A DNA stretch of 64,000 nucleotides, from positions 36,387,034 to 36,451,033 of the forward strand of contig CM031609.1 of assembly GCA_018398815.1 (NCBI GenBank), read 5' to 3'. The notes beneath the pieces are model-generated. The model saw only the letters and a program-made list of their open reading frames with translations, had not been told where the DNA came from and did no database searches. Position numbers and translations under genes: made by a program. Origin of the DNA: Conus ventricosus (Eukaryota > Mollusca > Gastropoda > Neogastropoda > Conidae). Numbering within the stretch: the stretch's first letter is position 1; each line of letters opens with the position of its first letter. Below, one piece after another: positions 22,816-34,348 of this stretch.

Positions 22816-23689
22816 TGTTAGTGATGTGTTAAAATTTTTGGGATTTTTTATAATCTCCGATCTGTGGGTATGGCTTGGTGAACCGAGGCAATGGTAGGAT
22901 TAAGGCCGGGGTCCGACCCCTGTTCGGTCCTTTTTGAATTTTAGGAGGTGTGGGTGTTGGTGAGTAAAGTTCGGATTTTTTGGCTTCAGTTGTAGTTCAT
23001 TTGATTAGAGATTTAAAAGGGTTTTGAATAGGAAAAGGTTTTTTAGGTTCTAATATATTTATTCCGGCTTGTGCGGCATTGTTTTATAGTGGGCGGCCGT
23101 GTTTCACACCCCGTTGGCTGGTGAACTTAAAGTTAGGAGAGCTTGCGTGTGGCGAAGTTGCGTTGGTGTTGGGGTTTCCGTGTTGGTGAGGGTTTGGTTT
23201 TGGCGAGGGAGAGAGCTAAGAAAGTTGTAAAAATGTTCGAGTAATTGGGAAGAAGGGTGGAATTAATTTTTTTTGTTGGGAACTTGGGGGAAAGTTATTT
23301 AATTTGGGTTTGGGGAGGTTTTGGTGAGTTTGTTAAGTTAGGGGAAGTAGTTCGTTAGGGGGTCAGCTGTTTTTAAATAAAGTTTTGTTTGGGTTTGGGT
23401 ATTTTAAATTAATTTGTGAATTTTTGTGTGCAAAAAAAAGTTTTAAATTATAATGTGAAGTTTAAGTGGTTTTTTGTCAAGTAAAGTTGGAACTTGTATT
23501 TCTTTTAGTTGTTAAAATTTTTGGAGGAAACAGACGCGGGGTTTTGGGGGAAGTGAGCTATTGTTGTTGTCGGGTGTGGGGAAAACGCGAGGGGTGAGCC
23601 TTTGATGATCCACAGTTTTTAAAAAAATCGTGAGGTTTGTTTATTCTTATTAACAAAAGGTAAAAACAAGGTTTTAAACGGGGTGTGCA
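22816..23689 (+). repeat. 5' LTR
   Basis: Begins TGTTAGTGATGTGTT and ends GTGTGCA. It matches 29,672-30,560 over its length, for example TATAATCTCCG..CTGTGGGTATG, GGCGGCCGTGTT and GGGGAAGTAGTTCGTTAGGG. Confidence 0.85.
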
Positions 23690-23692
23690 TTG

Positions 23693-23710
23693 TGGGAGCC
23701 CGCCGGGTGG
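23693..23710 (+). other. Primer-binding-site-like sequence
   Basis: TGGGAGCCCGCCGGG lies 3 nt after the LTR. Its form resembles the tRNA-Pro-type PBS used by many retroelements, with mismatches. Assignment is tentative. Confidence 0.35.
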
Positions 23711-24639
23711 TCGGAAACAGTTAAAAAATTTGGTATGTAGTAATTTTCTAGATTTGTTTTGGAAAAATAGAATTTTATATTTTTAGAAGTGTTATTGATT
23801 TGGTCATTGTTGATGAAATTTTTTTATACTTTGTTTTTCTAATTTCATTTTTCTTTCCTGATTTTTTGTTTGGGTTTACGACTCTCGCCCCGTGAGGGAA
23901 CGGGGGAAGGGGGGGTTAACAGAGCATTTGGGGTCTGATGGAGCGTCGTACCCGGGGGCAAAACTTGTACTCTTGGGTGAGTCACTTCTTGGACTGTTAT
24001 AGAGTGGGGGTCACGACAGGCAATTTATTAAAAATTTTAAAGAATTTTGAAAAATTTTTGGGTTGCTTTAAAAACTTTTGAATATTTTGTAATTGTGAAT
24101 GTGGAAAATGTATTCATTGCTGATTAAAGAAATTTAGCAGTGTCTTGCTTTGTAAAATTTTGCGGTTGGAGTCAGCAAAATGGGTTGTAATTGCTGCTGA
24201 AGTTGGAGTAAGAGTATTATATTTGTTTTGTGAGTTTGGGGTAAGCAATAATATTTTGCATTTGTTAAAATTGGAATCAGAAAAAAAGTATTTGTATTGT
24301 AAACGGTACACATTTGGGTTCAGCAGTAAAAACAGTGATTTCATTTTTGGAAAAGATAGCAAAAAGCCTCTATAATTTTTTTTTTCCTTTGTAGTGGGGG
24401 CTCATTGTTTTTTTAAATTTAGTTAAAAATTTGTGTTTAAAAATTTTCATTGATACAGTTGTCAAATTTGGGCTTGTGGACTTAGTTTTTTATTTTTTTC
24501 CCAAAAGGGAAAATATTGTTTAAAATGGCGGGGGGTTCCCCTTGACCCCCTAGATCGCTCGTGGCCTGAGTTGAAAGAGAAGCTAATTTGCTTGGGTTGT
24601 CGCAAGTAGCGAAAACTAAGATATTCGTGAAGGCCTGGT

Positions 24640-25570
24640 AGGGCTAGAAACAAGGTGGAAAGATGAAACAGAGGCTAGAGCAAGGGCTGGCGAATGAGGG
24701 AGAACTTTTGGGCAAGTGAGAGAATGAAGGTTTTTTAATGCACCACAGAGAAAGGAATTGAAGGAAAGGGGGTTGACTAAAAAAAGAATGAATTTAGAGA
24801 AAAAGAATGGGTTACGCTGAAAAAGAATGAAAAGAGAGAAAAAGAATTGGGTTACAGATGAAAGAATGAAATAAGGGGGAAAAAGAATTGGGTTACAGAT
24901 GAAAGGGAAAGAAGAACTTGAATGAAAAGAAGAGAAATTTGGGTTGCAGGAAAAAGCTAAAAAAATCGAAAAAGAGAAAATGTGAAAATAAAAAAAAAAA
25001 GCTGAAGCTTCTGCTCAAGTCGTACCCGTCCCAATTCCTTACTTTATGCAGAAAGATGAATTGAAAAGTTACTGTTTAGATTTTAAAAGCATGAAAAAAC
25101 TGTGGGATGGAAAAGGGATGATTGGGATCAATTCTTTTGGGTTTAAAAGGAAAAAGGCTTTTAGTATTATTATGAGTGTTACCCCTCAGCCCAAAAAGAA
25201 CGTTCAAAAAAATTGAGTGACCATTGTTGGAGCGCTTTCAGTGTAAAGGAAGGATTTTTTTTGAGAAATTCCCCATGTTAAACCAGAAAAAAAAGTGAGA
25301 CCTTTCCCGTTTTTTTTTTTAAAGTTGCAACGCTTTTTATGCGATGGAAGTTGTCAGGAGTTTAAAAGTCATTTGAGGTTTTTTGATTTTTTGATCATGA
25401 ACAATTTTTCGTTGTTTGAAAAAATTGGTAACCTTTTTGAAAAGGAAATGGTTTTTCAGTGTGAAAGTTTTTGGGTTTAGAAGGTGAAAGGTTCAGGAAG
25501 TACATAAGAGTGAAACCTTGGGACGTGAGGAAAAAAATTTACCATTTTGCACAGTTCGTGTCAGGAATCC
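24640..25570 (+). pseudogene. Gag-like region with repetitive coiled-coil segment
   Basis: After a Glu/Lys/Arg-rich stretch come repeats of about 45-65 nt (24,780-24,960) containing GAAAAAGAATTGGGTTACAG, which encode a REKELGLRM-type helical repeat. Then comes VVPVPIPYFMQKDELKSYC (~25,020-25,080), which resembles the start of a Gypsy Gag capsid-like domain. Frames are broken repeatedly. Function as the particle protein of the retroelement is inferred from position between the PBS and pol. Confidence 0.45.
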
Positions 25571-26199
25571 ACAACCGTGGTGATTCCAGAATTCTAGGGA
25601 GGTATGGGGGGGACCGTGGGGACGGCGGGTCCCCAAAGGAATTTATGTTTCAAATACCAGAGGGTCAGGAAACATACTTTTGTTTTGGGAAGGAAAAAAA
25701 AACTGCCCAAAAACCAAAGCATTTGTCAACAACAACAGAATGTGCCAACCCCCACAAGGGGGGCCAAGAAAGGCCGAACATGTCTGGTGGGGACATAGCA
25801 CCTTTGAAAGACTGTGACGGAAAACCAAAGCTGAAATACGATAGGCTCCCTGGGTTGTCTGTACAAAATGGTTGCCCCAGGGAAATTTAAACAGTAGGGT
25901 ACAGGAAGGCAGGAAGTCTGTCGTTGGATTTAGGTTGACTAAGTAGGAGTCAGAAAATCATTGGTTTTTAAAAAAACAGTATGTGGATGAAACAATTCCC
26001 GTTACATGTTTAGTGGTGAAAAAGTTGATTTTCCGTAGCAGTTGTCAACATTGATTGTCCCAGTTTTGGGGGTGTCAAAAATTGCGTTGTTATAAACCTG
26101 TGGGTTGTGATTTTGGGTCGAATACCCGGTTGTAATTTGCTTGTGTTGAAGTTGCAATGGCTGTCACAAAGAGAGCAAAAAAAGAAGACTCAAACCTTT

Positions 26200-27330
26200 C
26201 CCACCTTTGTTTTGCCCCGGTTCCAAAGGACGTTTCAACCGACAAAGTGAACGTTTAAAAAAGGGAAAATCTTTGGATCATGTTTTCCCAAAAGTCGGCA
26301 ACCCCCAGGAAAAAAAGGGACCCGAGTGTTTTTGTGGGCAGGAATGGGTTATTGTACCCCTCAGTGATGGTACGGACAGAAAGGATTGTGTGGCAAAAAT
26401 TTTGGTCCCCCAAAAAAATTGCGACCCTTTTGTCCCCCTTTGGGAGTCATGCGGGGTTGGGTGGGCATATGGCCAGCAACGTACCTAAAAAAGAATTGTC
26501 CCCTATTTTTTGGCCAGGATATCACAGAGAGATTTAAGGGAAAATGCAGGGCCCGGTATTTGCCAGAAGACTTTTCCAAAGGCAGGTCCCCCAGCCCTTT
26601 GCTCAGTTCCTGTGATAGAAAAACATTCTCGAGATCGTGGTGGTATTTTCGGTCCCTGCCTTTTTTTATTAGGTTGCCGATCATTTCCATGTGTGACATG
26701 GGAACGGGATATCCGGAGGAGTTTCAAACCCTTCGACTGAAAACAGTAGCGAAGCTTTGTTTTTTGGTCTTCTGTCGCATGGTGTTTCCCCCGAAATTTT
26801 GTCGGACCAGGGGCACAATTACTAGATTGATGAGGGAAAATTTTTTGAGATTGTTGGTGTCTCGCAACTTCATTCCCTCCTTACCTCCCAGCAAAATGGA
26901 TTGTGGGAAAATTTTTAAAGGCACACTGAAGACCTGCTAAGGAAATTGGATGGCAAAAAAAAGATTGGGTCGTTAACACCAGGGGCTTTTTGCTTTAAAG
27001 GGGTTTTCCCCAAGAAGCCACAGGGGTTTTTCCTTTCCATTTTTTGTATGGCAGATACCAGGGGTCCTCCCAACTCTTGTATAATCATGGAAGGGGTAAA
27101 ACCCGAACCAGTGAACCAATACATGATTATGTACAAACTGAAGACCCCTTTGATGACATGATTGACTTGCACAAAAGTCGGTGCAGGGAAATGGTCGTAG
27201 CCCGCAGTATAAACTTCAGAAGGGAAGTGACGAAAAATTTCAATTGGGGTAGGGTTTTGGTTGTGCCCCCTGACACAAACAAAATGTTGGTGAAAGGAAG
27301 GGGGCCCTTTGTTTTTTTTACTAGAGACTG
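26200..27330 (+). pseudogene. Retrotransposon integrase (upstream of RT)
   Basis: Across shifting frames I read GHMASNV (zinc-binding HHCC region, ~26,465), FFGQDITERFK, CQKTFPKAG, VPVIEKHSRD, a FKGTLKT block and, further on, LYGRYQGSSQLL, then LVVPPDTNKMLVKGRGPF at ~27,255-27,312. This order (zinc finger, core, LYGR block, KGPF-type end) is that of a Ty3/Gypsy integrase. It would insert reverse-transcribed DNA into the host genome. The gene is non-functional as assembled. Its position 5' of the reverse transcriptase is the notable point. Confidence 0.65.
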
Positions 27331-27689
27331 ATGTGAAAGATTACCTTTTCGACATGAAAGGGGTACTAAATTTTTTTACATCAAATTTTGGGGTACAAAA
27401 GGAAAAATTTAGGTGGTCTTGCGTCGGTCAGTGTTCCTTTATGTGATGAAAAAAGAAAGGGGTCCCGAAACTCTTCCAAAGTGTCTATACAACGTTCTCA
27501 CAGTGCAAAAAGAAGGTGTGAAAGAGGTCAATATGATGTTGCCTTGCCAAGGACAAAAGACTAGAAATTTTAACAGGTCATGGAAAAGCACTTGAGATGT
27601 TACTGGTTTTAGGCGTCCTGATTTTGGAACACGCATTTCGCCACAGATCCAAACCTGTGAAAGTTTGGCGTACCTCTTCCTTTTGGTTC

Positions 27690-28180
27690 AGACGACTTGG
27701 CAAAAAAGAAATTGTAAAATGTTACAATGGAATCATGAACCTCTTGTTCCCTTTTCATACCCGGTTTGATCGGGAAAAGGGGTTTGGTTCTGTGCGCTTT
27801 TGCATTGACATGCGAGAAATCAACAAGGGTGACCAGTTTGATTCTGAAACCAATTCCAGATGTGGGGGTATTCTTTTTTCAAAGACAAAAAGTGGTTCAC
27901 CAAAATTGACTGACAAAAGGGTATTTGGGAGATTAAGTGGTGAGGGTGTAGGGAAAAAAGTTTTGGATCCACAGGGCTTGTTTCAATTCAAGCGCTGCTT
28001 TGGGTTATCCCAGCCCCCCAAACACATTTGCCCGCATTTTTGAGGAATTGATTTGAAGAAGTTCGATGCGTTGAATTTCTTCGACGACATTTGGTGGCTA
28101 CTGTCGTGGAAAGCCTTATGTCATGAGTTTGTTGAGAGAGTTGTCTTTGCATGGACTAAGCTCGGCCTGTAAGATTGAAG
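27690..28180 (+). pseudogene. Retrotransposon reverse transcriptase
   Basis: One frame gives FHTRFDREKGFGSVRFCIDM followed by REINKGDQFDSE and later QGLFQFKRC. These are standard Gypsy RT landmarks: the K-x-G-SVRFC-D-R-N block and the PQGLF-FKR block. The FFDDI catalytic box is visible at ~28,080-28,096. At least four frame changes occur. The domain would copy element RNA to DNA. Confidence 0.75.
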
Positions 28181-28436
28181 TGGCTATAGAAAATTACCTT
28201 TTGGGGAAAGTCATCGGGGGAATGAGATGTCACCAGAAAACCAAGGGAAGGTTTCAAAAGTTTTTTAGTCGTTACCAAAAAACAAGCGAAAATTTGTTAT
28301 TTTTTGGGCAGGGGATTTTTTTGTCGGTAATAGCACTTCTCAGGCACAGTGGCACCTTTGGGGGATTTGACAAAGGAAAGTGTCCAAGCAAGGGGAAGTG
28401 GTCACCCCCTTGTCAAACTGGTTTGACACCGTGAAA

Positions 28437-28850
28437 TGGTATTTTCAAAAGCCCGTCGTGGCATTCCTGACTTTGCGCGCCCTTTATTGTGCGCATGTGC
28501 TTCATGGGGGGCCCTAGGGGCGGTTTTGCTGCAGTCCCGGGGGGGGCAAGTTCACCCCTCCTATAGCAAGCAGGGGTCCCGGACAGAGAGACAAGGTACT
28601 CAACATTGGGGGAGTGCCTTGGCTTATCTGGGCCCTGGAGAAATTCCAGCGCTATCTGTTTGGGGTCACTTCTTGTGGGAGGTACAAACCGCTTTTAGTC
28701 TTCGAAAAAAAACTAACCAAAAAATGCGCGTGTTTTTCGCGGGGTTTCCTGCAAGATTTTCATTTTCAATTTTTCCCAAACCGGGGCAAAGTAATTATGA
28801 AGCGGATGTGTTTTCTGTCTGGTGGGGGGGAGGGTCATGCGGTGCGTAGC
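28437..28850 (+). pseudogene. Retrotransposon RNase H / RT connection
   Basis: Readable pieces are GIPDFARP, GALGAVLLQSRGG, QVHPSYSKQ, an ALEKFQRYLFGVTS block (28,626-28,670) and NYEADVFS. This is the typical Ty3/Gypsy RNase H series ending in the A-D-x-LSR-type motif. No integrase follows it. The 3' LTR starts ~820 bp later. Confidence 0.7.
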
Positions 28851-29647
28851 TTGTATTTTTTACATTAACTTGTTAGTTGGAGAGCTGTTTTTTGCTGGAG
28901 ATGGTTGTTGCAGGAAAATGCTGATGAAAGACGTTCCCTTGTGCATCCGACTGCTCCATCGCAAGTTCAAGTTATTTTCACGGTGAGTCGTTATTAAGGC
29001 CAAGTCCAATGTTTTAAAATGTATGTGTTACGGTGAAAAATAAACTTTTTTCCCAAAGCTGTTCAAGTACGTGAAAAAAACACTTAAAACCCTTTTGGGA
29101 ATGAAAAAACATTTTCAATCAAAAGTTGTGATCGGGGGAGTTCAAAGCGTGGGGGGAAAAAATGACTATTGGATGGAAAATTTGGGCAGGAATTATAATT
29201 TATTGTTATTTTAAATTTTAAACTATTTTTTAGATAGGGACCAGGGGGCCCTTTGGTTTGTTTGGGATGTTGATGCAACAAATTTGGGTGTTCCTTGCGG
29301 GGGTCAAAGAGAGTTTTGTATGTGGATTCGAGTTACTTTTTTTTTCCTTTTCCCGTGAAGGGGTTGGCTAAAGTTTAATTTGACGAGGGAAATTTTATTT
29401 AAAAAGGATAGAGTAATAGGAAAAATTTCTCAAAGGGGTTGACATTTTTACGTGGGGGATAGTCAATTTGGTGTGGTACTCAAATTTTAACCCTTGGTGA
29501 AAGGTTTTTTTGAAGCTCTTAAACAGTGGATTTTCCCAAAGGATAAATAACCTAGTTTCAGCCATCTTCAGGGAACTTTCCCCCGTCGGTCCTGGTCTTC
29601 TTTTTTAAAAAAAAAAAAATTATAATTATTTTTTTTTTTTTTTCCCC

Positions 29648-29671
29648 CGGGGAAGGGGGGGATGTCGAAAG
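29648..29671 (+). other. Polypurine tract
   Basis: GGGGAAGGGGGGGATG lies just before the 3' LTR, as expected for plus-strand priming. Confidence 0.55.
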
Positions 29672-30560
29672 TGTTGTGATAGTGTTAAAGTTTTGGGATT
29701 TTTTTATAATCTCCGTCTGTGGGTATGCCCTTGGTGAACGAGGCAAAGGTGGAATTTTGGCCGTGTCCGGGGCCGTGTTCGGTCCTTTTGAATGCTGGAG
29801 GTGTGGGGCTTGGTGGTAAAGTTCGGATTTTAGGCTTCAGTTGTGTTTATTTGATTAGAGATTTAAAGATGTTTTTGAAAAAAGGAAAAAAGAGTTTGTT
29901 TAGGTTTTTAATATTTTTTTGGTTGTGCAGGCATCAGTTTGATAGCTGGGCGGCCGTGTTGCACACCCCGGGGGCCCGGGAAATTAATGTTATGGAGAGC
30001 TTGGTGTGGCTGAAGTTCGCAGTTGCGTGTTGTGGTTTCCGTGTTGAGTCGGTGTTTTGGTTTTTTTGGGATGGGAGCATGGTCTAAGATTTTTGAAGAA
30101 ATGTTCGAGTAATTGGGGACATAGGGGTGAATTAATTTGTTAGTTGGGAACTTGGGAAGTTTTTTAAATTTTTTTAGGTCAGAGGTTTGGTGGTTTAGTT
30201 ACAGTTAGGGGAAGTAGTTCGTTAGGGAGGTAGCTAGTTTTGAAATAAATATGTTTAGGTTTGGGTAATTTAAGTTAAATTTTGAATACTTGTGTGCAAA
30301 AAATGTTTTTTTAAAATTTGAAAGTGAAGTTTTGTGGTTTTTTTTACAAGTTAAAAATTTGGAAATTGTTTTCTTTGGTCTGTTATAAATGTTGGAGTGA
30401 AAGCAGCGACTGTTTTGGGGGAAGTGAGCTATATGTTTTTTCGGGTGTGGCGGGAAAAAGCGGAGTGAGCCCATTTATGAACACGTTTTTTAAAAAGTGT
30501 GAGCTGTTCGTGTTTCTTTTATTCAAAAAAACAGAGTAAAAAAAAGGTAAACGGCTGTGA
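29672..30560 (+). repeat. 3' LTR
   Basis: Begins TGTTGTGATAGTGTT. It is collinear with 22,816-23,689 but differs by many homopolymer-type indels, so LTR divergence cannot be used to date insertion. Confidence 0.85.
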
Positions 30561-31961
30561 AGTGTTTAGGAAAGACATGCCCCTGTGTGTGTGACTGTGT
30601 GTGTGTGGGACTAGTAAAAGTTTTTTTACCAAAAAATGGCTTCCCCCTTAGGGTTGTCGCTTTTTTAATACCCCTTTTAAATTTTTTTTTTGCTAAAACT
30701 TAAAAATCATTAACTGGCTTGGTTCAAAATGTCCGATTTATTTTGTTTGAAGAGGACAAATGTCCCTTTTTTCAGGGTGGTCCCGGAATTTTTCCCATAG
30801 ATACTGCTAAGGAGTAAAAACCCCGCTATGGATAAATTAAGAGGTTTAGGCATTGCCCTGAATTTTTAGTTATAAAAACATGGATTGGAAGAAAGGATAT
30901 GTTAAATTTCATTCCACTTTTTATGAAAAATAACTTTCCCCTTGTTCCCAGTTCTTGATAGAGTATTCGCTTCATACTTGGATTTGGGAAGAAAAAAGGA
31001 GAGTAAAGTGGGAAATGACATATGCAGAAGCAAATCGGGCAGAATGGTGGAATCTTTCCACGCTGTAGGGGCCGCCCCAATCCATTCCCTCAAAATATGC
31101 CGCACGGTTTCTGATGACGCGACCACAGAAGTTCAAAGCGTTACCGGAGAACCAATTTTCCGGGAGGGAGGAAAGGGGGGATTTTGTGTGCCGGTTTTCC
31201 GGGCTGCAGGAAGGAAAGGGGAGGTTTCTGCAAAAAGGGGGGAAAACCCGGGTTTTTAGGGGTGAAAAAAAATTAAAGAAAATTTAGTGAAAATTGTGTG
31301 TTGGGTTTTTTTTTAGAGAATTTTTTTTTTCCCGGGTTGTTTCTCCTGCCTCTGAAAATCAGTTTGGTTTCCTCGAAATCTCAGACTCTGAGAGGTTCTT
31401 TCAGCTTGAATTTCTTGGTTTTACCGTGACAAAAAGAAATGAACTGCTGGTGTTTTGGAACAGTCTTTTTTTTATTTCGATAACTCTTCAAAAAAAGCAA
31501 AACAGAGAGAAAAGAGGACTAGCTGTACTATTATCATGGTTAGTGGAAAAAAAGCCTTTCTTTCTCATTCACCCGCTTAATTTTAGTGATTTTAAGCTAA
31601 TTTTGGTTTTAAATTTTGCAAATTCGTGTCGTTTTTTTTTCATCGAGTTTATGCCACTATCGAACACTCTGTCAACAACAAAAAAACATGACACGTAAAA
31701 AAGCTCTGTGTCCCTTAAGACAAAGCCCCCCGTTAAGCAAAAGGCCCCCACACGAAGCTTAAGGTGATTTACATGATAAAACAGCAAAAAAGTGCAGCCC
31801 CAAAGTCAGGGGTTTTCTCTTAAAATATTTTTCCACAAAACCGGGGGGCCCAAAGCAAACACTTACGGGAGCATTTCCGGACGCGTTTTTGCGGTCTTCA
31901 CATTTGCACACTTTCCTTCAATCTGGGTCAGTTTAAAGCTCTCCCTGACAAAACCCCACAA
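30561..31961. other. No supportable gene; contig end
   Basis: Noisy sequence up to the gap. A block at ~30,735-30,775 (GAAGAGGACAAA..GTCCC) resembles one at ~22,185-22,240 on the other side of the LTR element, suggesting a repeat into which the retrotransposon inserted. Confidence 0.4.
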
Positions 31962-32061
31962 NNNNNNNNNNNNNNNNNNNNNNNNNNNNNNNNNNNNNNN
32001 NNNNNNNNNNNNNNNNNNNNNNNNNNNNNNNNNNNNNNNNNNNNNNNNNNNNNNNNNNNNN
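31962..32061. other. Assembly gap of 100 N
   Basis: Exactly 100 N, the usual placeholder for a scaffold join of unknown size. Features on either side should not be assumed to be neighbours. Confidence 0.99.
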
Positions 32062-32188
32062 TTGGGGTAAAAAACTTAAATAAAAAATTGATTTTTTTTG
32101 CTTATCCCTTTAAAGGTGACTTTAAAAAAAAATTATTTTTTTAAAAAAAAATTTTTTTTTTTAAATTTTTTTTTTTTTTTTTTTTTAA

Positions 32189-32219
<31 letters not shown>

Positions 32220-33160
32220 TTTTTTTTTTTTTTAAATTTTTTTTTAAAATTTTTTTTTTTTTTTTTTTTTTTATTTTTTTTTATTTTTTATTTTTTTTTT
32301 TTAAAATTTTTTTTTGAAAGAATTTATCTTTTTAAAGTATGCAAAAAAAAATTAAATTACCTCCCCCAAAAAAGGAAATTTCTATTTTATAGTCAGTGAG
32401 AGAAAAATTGATTATTAAAAGTTGTTTTTTTTGTGTTTAATTTGCAAAAATTTTTTAAATTAAATATTGTACAAAGTAGCTAAAAAAAAGTATTTAAAGC
32501 AAGTTGTTTTTTTTAAACCTTTTTTAAAAACTTTTCTGCTTAAATTAAAAAACAATTTTAATAACCCCCCAATTATGCAAAAAAACACCAAAAATTTAAA
32601 ACTTTCAGTTTGCGTTATATTTTAACCCAAAATGTAAAGTTGGGAATATGCCTGGGGTGGTTTTTGTGCTTGTTTGTGGGGGTTAGAAAAAGTCAAAATT
32701 GGCCCTCTTCTCCCCTATAGTGACCCTTTTTCCCCATTTTCGGTTTCGTCTGGTCACGGCGGCTATAAACGCCCGCAAACCACAATGGATGTCGGGGTTC
32801 ACTGGCGTGGCTATAAACCCCGCAAACCAAAATGTTGTGTCCTGGGAAAGGGGCCACTGAAAAAGGGGGGGGGAGAATTGCCCCAATTAACAAACTGAAA
32901 GAAGGGAACCAAGTGTAAAATAACTATTAGAAGATATTCCCAAAAATTTGCATCTAGCCACTTTTCGTTTATCCTCGGACTGGTTGGGGCCCTAGGGGCC
33001 ATAGGGTCCCCAAGTTAGACCCCTGGGGTCAGTAATGTGGCTAGATGCGAAGAGGTTTTTTTATTTTTTTTTTTTTAAAAAATTGTAAATTAGTAATAAA
33101 ACGGCAACCCCACCTATTTTGTTTTAGAAATCGTTATTTTTTGGTTATTGAAGTTTACTG
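32062..33160. other. Low-complexity contig start
   Basis: Long T and A homopolymer blocks (32,130-32,330) and homopolymer-biased text. A ~30-bp unit (GGCTATAAACGCCCGCAAACC) is present twice at 32,758-32,830. No gene seen. Confidence 0.6.
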
Positions 33161-33161
33161 T

Positions 33162-33252
33162 CAGAGAACAGGGAAAGGGGCATTCGGGGTTTCTTTCGCC
33201 CGAACTGAGTGAGGGCGGAAGTGGCCCAGAATGCCCCTTTCCCTGTTCTCTG
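33162..33252. repeat. 24-bp perfect inverted repeat (hairpin)
   Basis: Arms at 33,162-33,185 and 33,229-33,252 (CAGAGAACAGGGAAAGGGGC plus ATTC) are perfect reverse complements with a 43-nt spacer. The spacer itself contains a CGCCC..GGGCG inner pair. It could be a MITE-like remnant or a structured RNA/cruciform. No coding role is evident. Confidence 0.85.
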
Positions 33253-33494
33253 CCCCAAAAAACACGTGCAGCCAACCCGCACGTGCAAACAACCGCAAAC
33301 GTGAGCCCACACGCTATATAACATCGGCGGTGGGCAAACAGAGACCATCCTGATGACAGCGCAACGCCGCTAGAAACAAATTTGTCGAGTTTTAAACCTT
33401 GAGTTTTAACCTTCCTTTTTAACATCATTGACAAATGTTGCTCCCCAAGGGTCGAGCACTTTTAAAATCATTTTAGGCTCTTTGGTTATATTCA

Positions 33495-33530
33495 TCTATA
33501 TATATATATATAATAATAATATATATATAT

Positions 33531-33571
<41 letters not shown>

Positions 33572-33612
33572 TGTGTGGTGTGTGTGTGTGAGAGAGAGAG
33601 AGATCGAGAGAG
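33495..33612. repeat. TA/TG/GA microsatellite
   Basis: (TA)n with TAATAATAAT, then (TG)n, then (GA)n. Confidence 0.95.
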
Positions 33613-33764
33613 AGGTCTAAAAGGCTTTGTAGTCTACTGATGAAACCTGTGACGTATGGCTTGACTACATCATGCAAGTTCAAGAGTACATGTACATCAA
33701 TTACTATTTGTGTGTATAACAAAAAAGACGATGTGTTCTGCCTTTACCGTGACTTCAGAAATTA

Positions 33765-33926
33765 CCACGCACACACATAAACATGCACTGACACACACAC
33801 ATAAACATACCTCCCCTCTCTCCTCTCTCTCTCTCTACTCTCTCTCTCTCCACTCCTCTCTCTCTCTCTCCTCTCTCTCTCTCTTTTCTCTCTCTCTCTC
33901 CTCTCCTCTCTCTCTCCCTCATCTCT

Positions 33927-33981
<55 letters not shown>
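33765..33981. repeat. CA and CT microsatellite
   Basis: (CA)n, a ~125-bp CT-rich tract, then (CA)n again. It mirrors the preceding TG/GA tract, so the two could pair. Confidence 0.95.
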
Positions 33982-33984
<3 letters not shown>

Positions 33985-34139
33985 TGGAAACTGTTTACTT
34001 CAATGAGCGGCCCTTGTAAAACAACCAACACTTGGACATCACTGAATTTTGGATGCCCGAACTTAATTGTCATTACAGAAACCTATTCGATGAAATACTG
34101 CTATTAACTGAACGATATAGAGTCTATGCTCAGACTTAC

Positions 34140-34348
34140 CAGTTTTTGAAGCAAGAATCCTTGAAATGACGGGAGCAAATTGTTGCCCTGTCGGGGTTGA
34201 ACGATTTATCTTGTCTGTTGATACTGTTGATCAGCTGCATTCTCCACTCATCGTTCGTACCTTTCGCCGGTAATTTGTGAAATGTAAGCCCTTTGTGTTT
34301 AGATTTCTGGGCGGGACAGCCAACAATGGCACAGTTTGCACCCCCCAT
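34140..34348 (-). CDS. THAP-domain protein, first coding exon
   Basis: The minus-strand exon begins at ATG 34,348-34,346 and ends at a consensus donor (AACTG|GTAAGT, GT at 34,139-34,138). It encodes 69 residues with the THAP C2CH signature: C-x4-C (CAIVGC, residues 6-11), conserved Trp in DEW (residue 35) and C-x2-H (CSRH, residues 58-61). THAP domains are zinc-dependent DNA-binding modules of nuclear regulators and of P-element-type transposases. The partner exons would lie at lower coordinates, but none is recognised before the contig noise and gap. I chose this Met because THAP domains normally start within a few residues of the N-terminus. Either a host gene or a transposon remnant is possible. 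Confidence 0.8.

Larger units (their letters stand above)
22816..30560 (+). mobile_element. Ty3/Gypsy-type LTR retrotransposon, Gmr1-like domain order
   Basis: A full-length but badly degraded (or badly polished) ~7.7 kb element with two ~0.87-0.89 kb LTRs, a PBS-like site, a gag-like region, integrase, reverse transcriptase, RNase H and a polypurine tract, all on the plus strand. Integrase precedes reverse transcriptase. That is the copia-like order known for Gmr1-type Ty3/Gypsy elements, while the protein motifs themselves are Gypsy-like. No single frame remains open across pol. Target-site duplications cannot be read through the noise. Confidence 0.75.

Noticed and set aside
33255..33330. 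CACGTG and TATATAA-like sequence suggesting a plus-strand core promoter
   Set aside because: No gene with a supportable start follows before the microsatellites; motif matches alone are too common.
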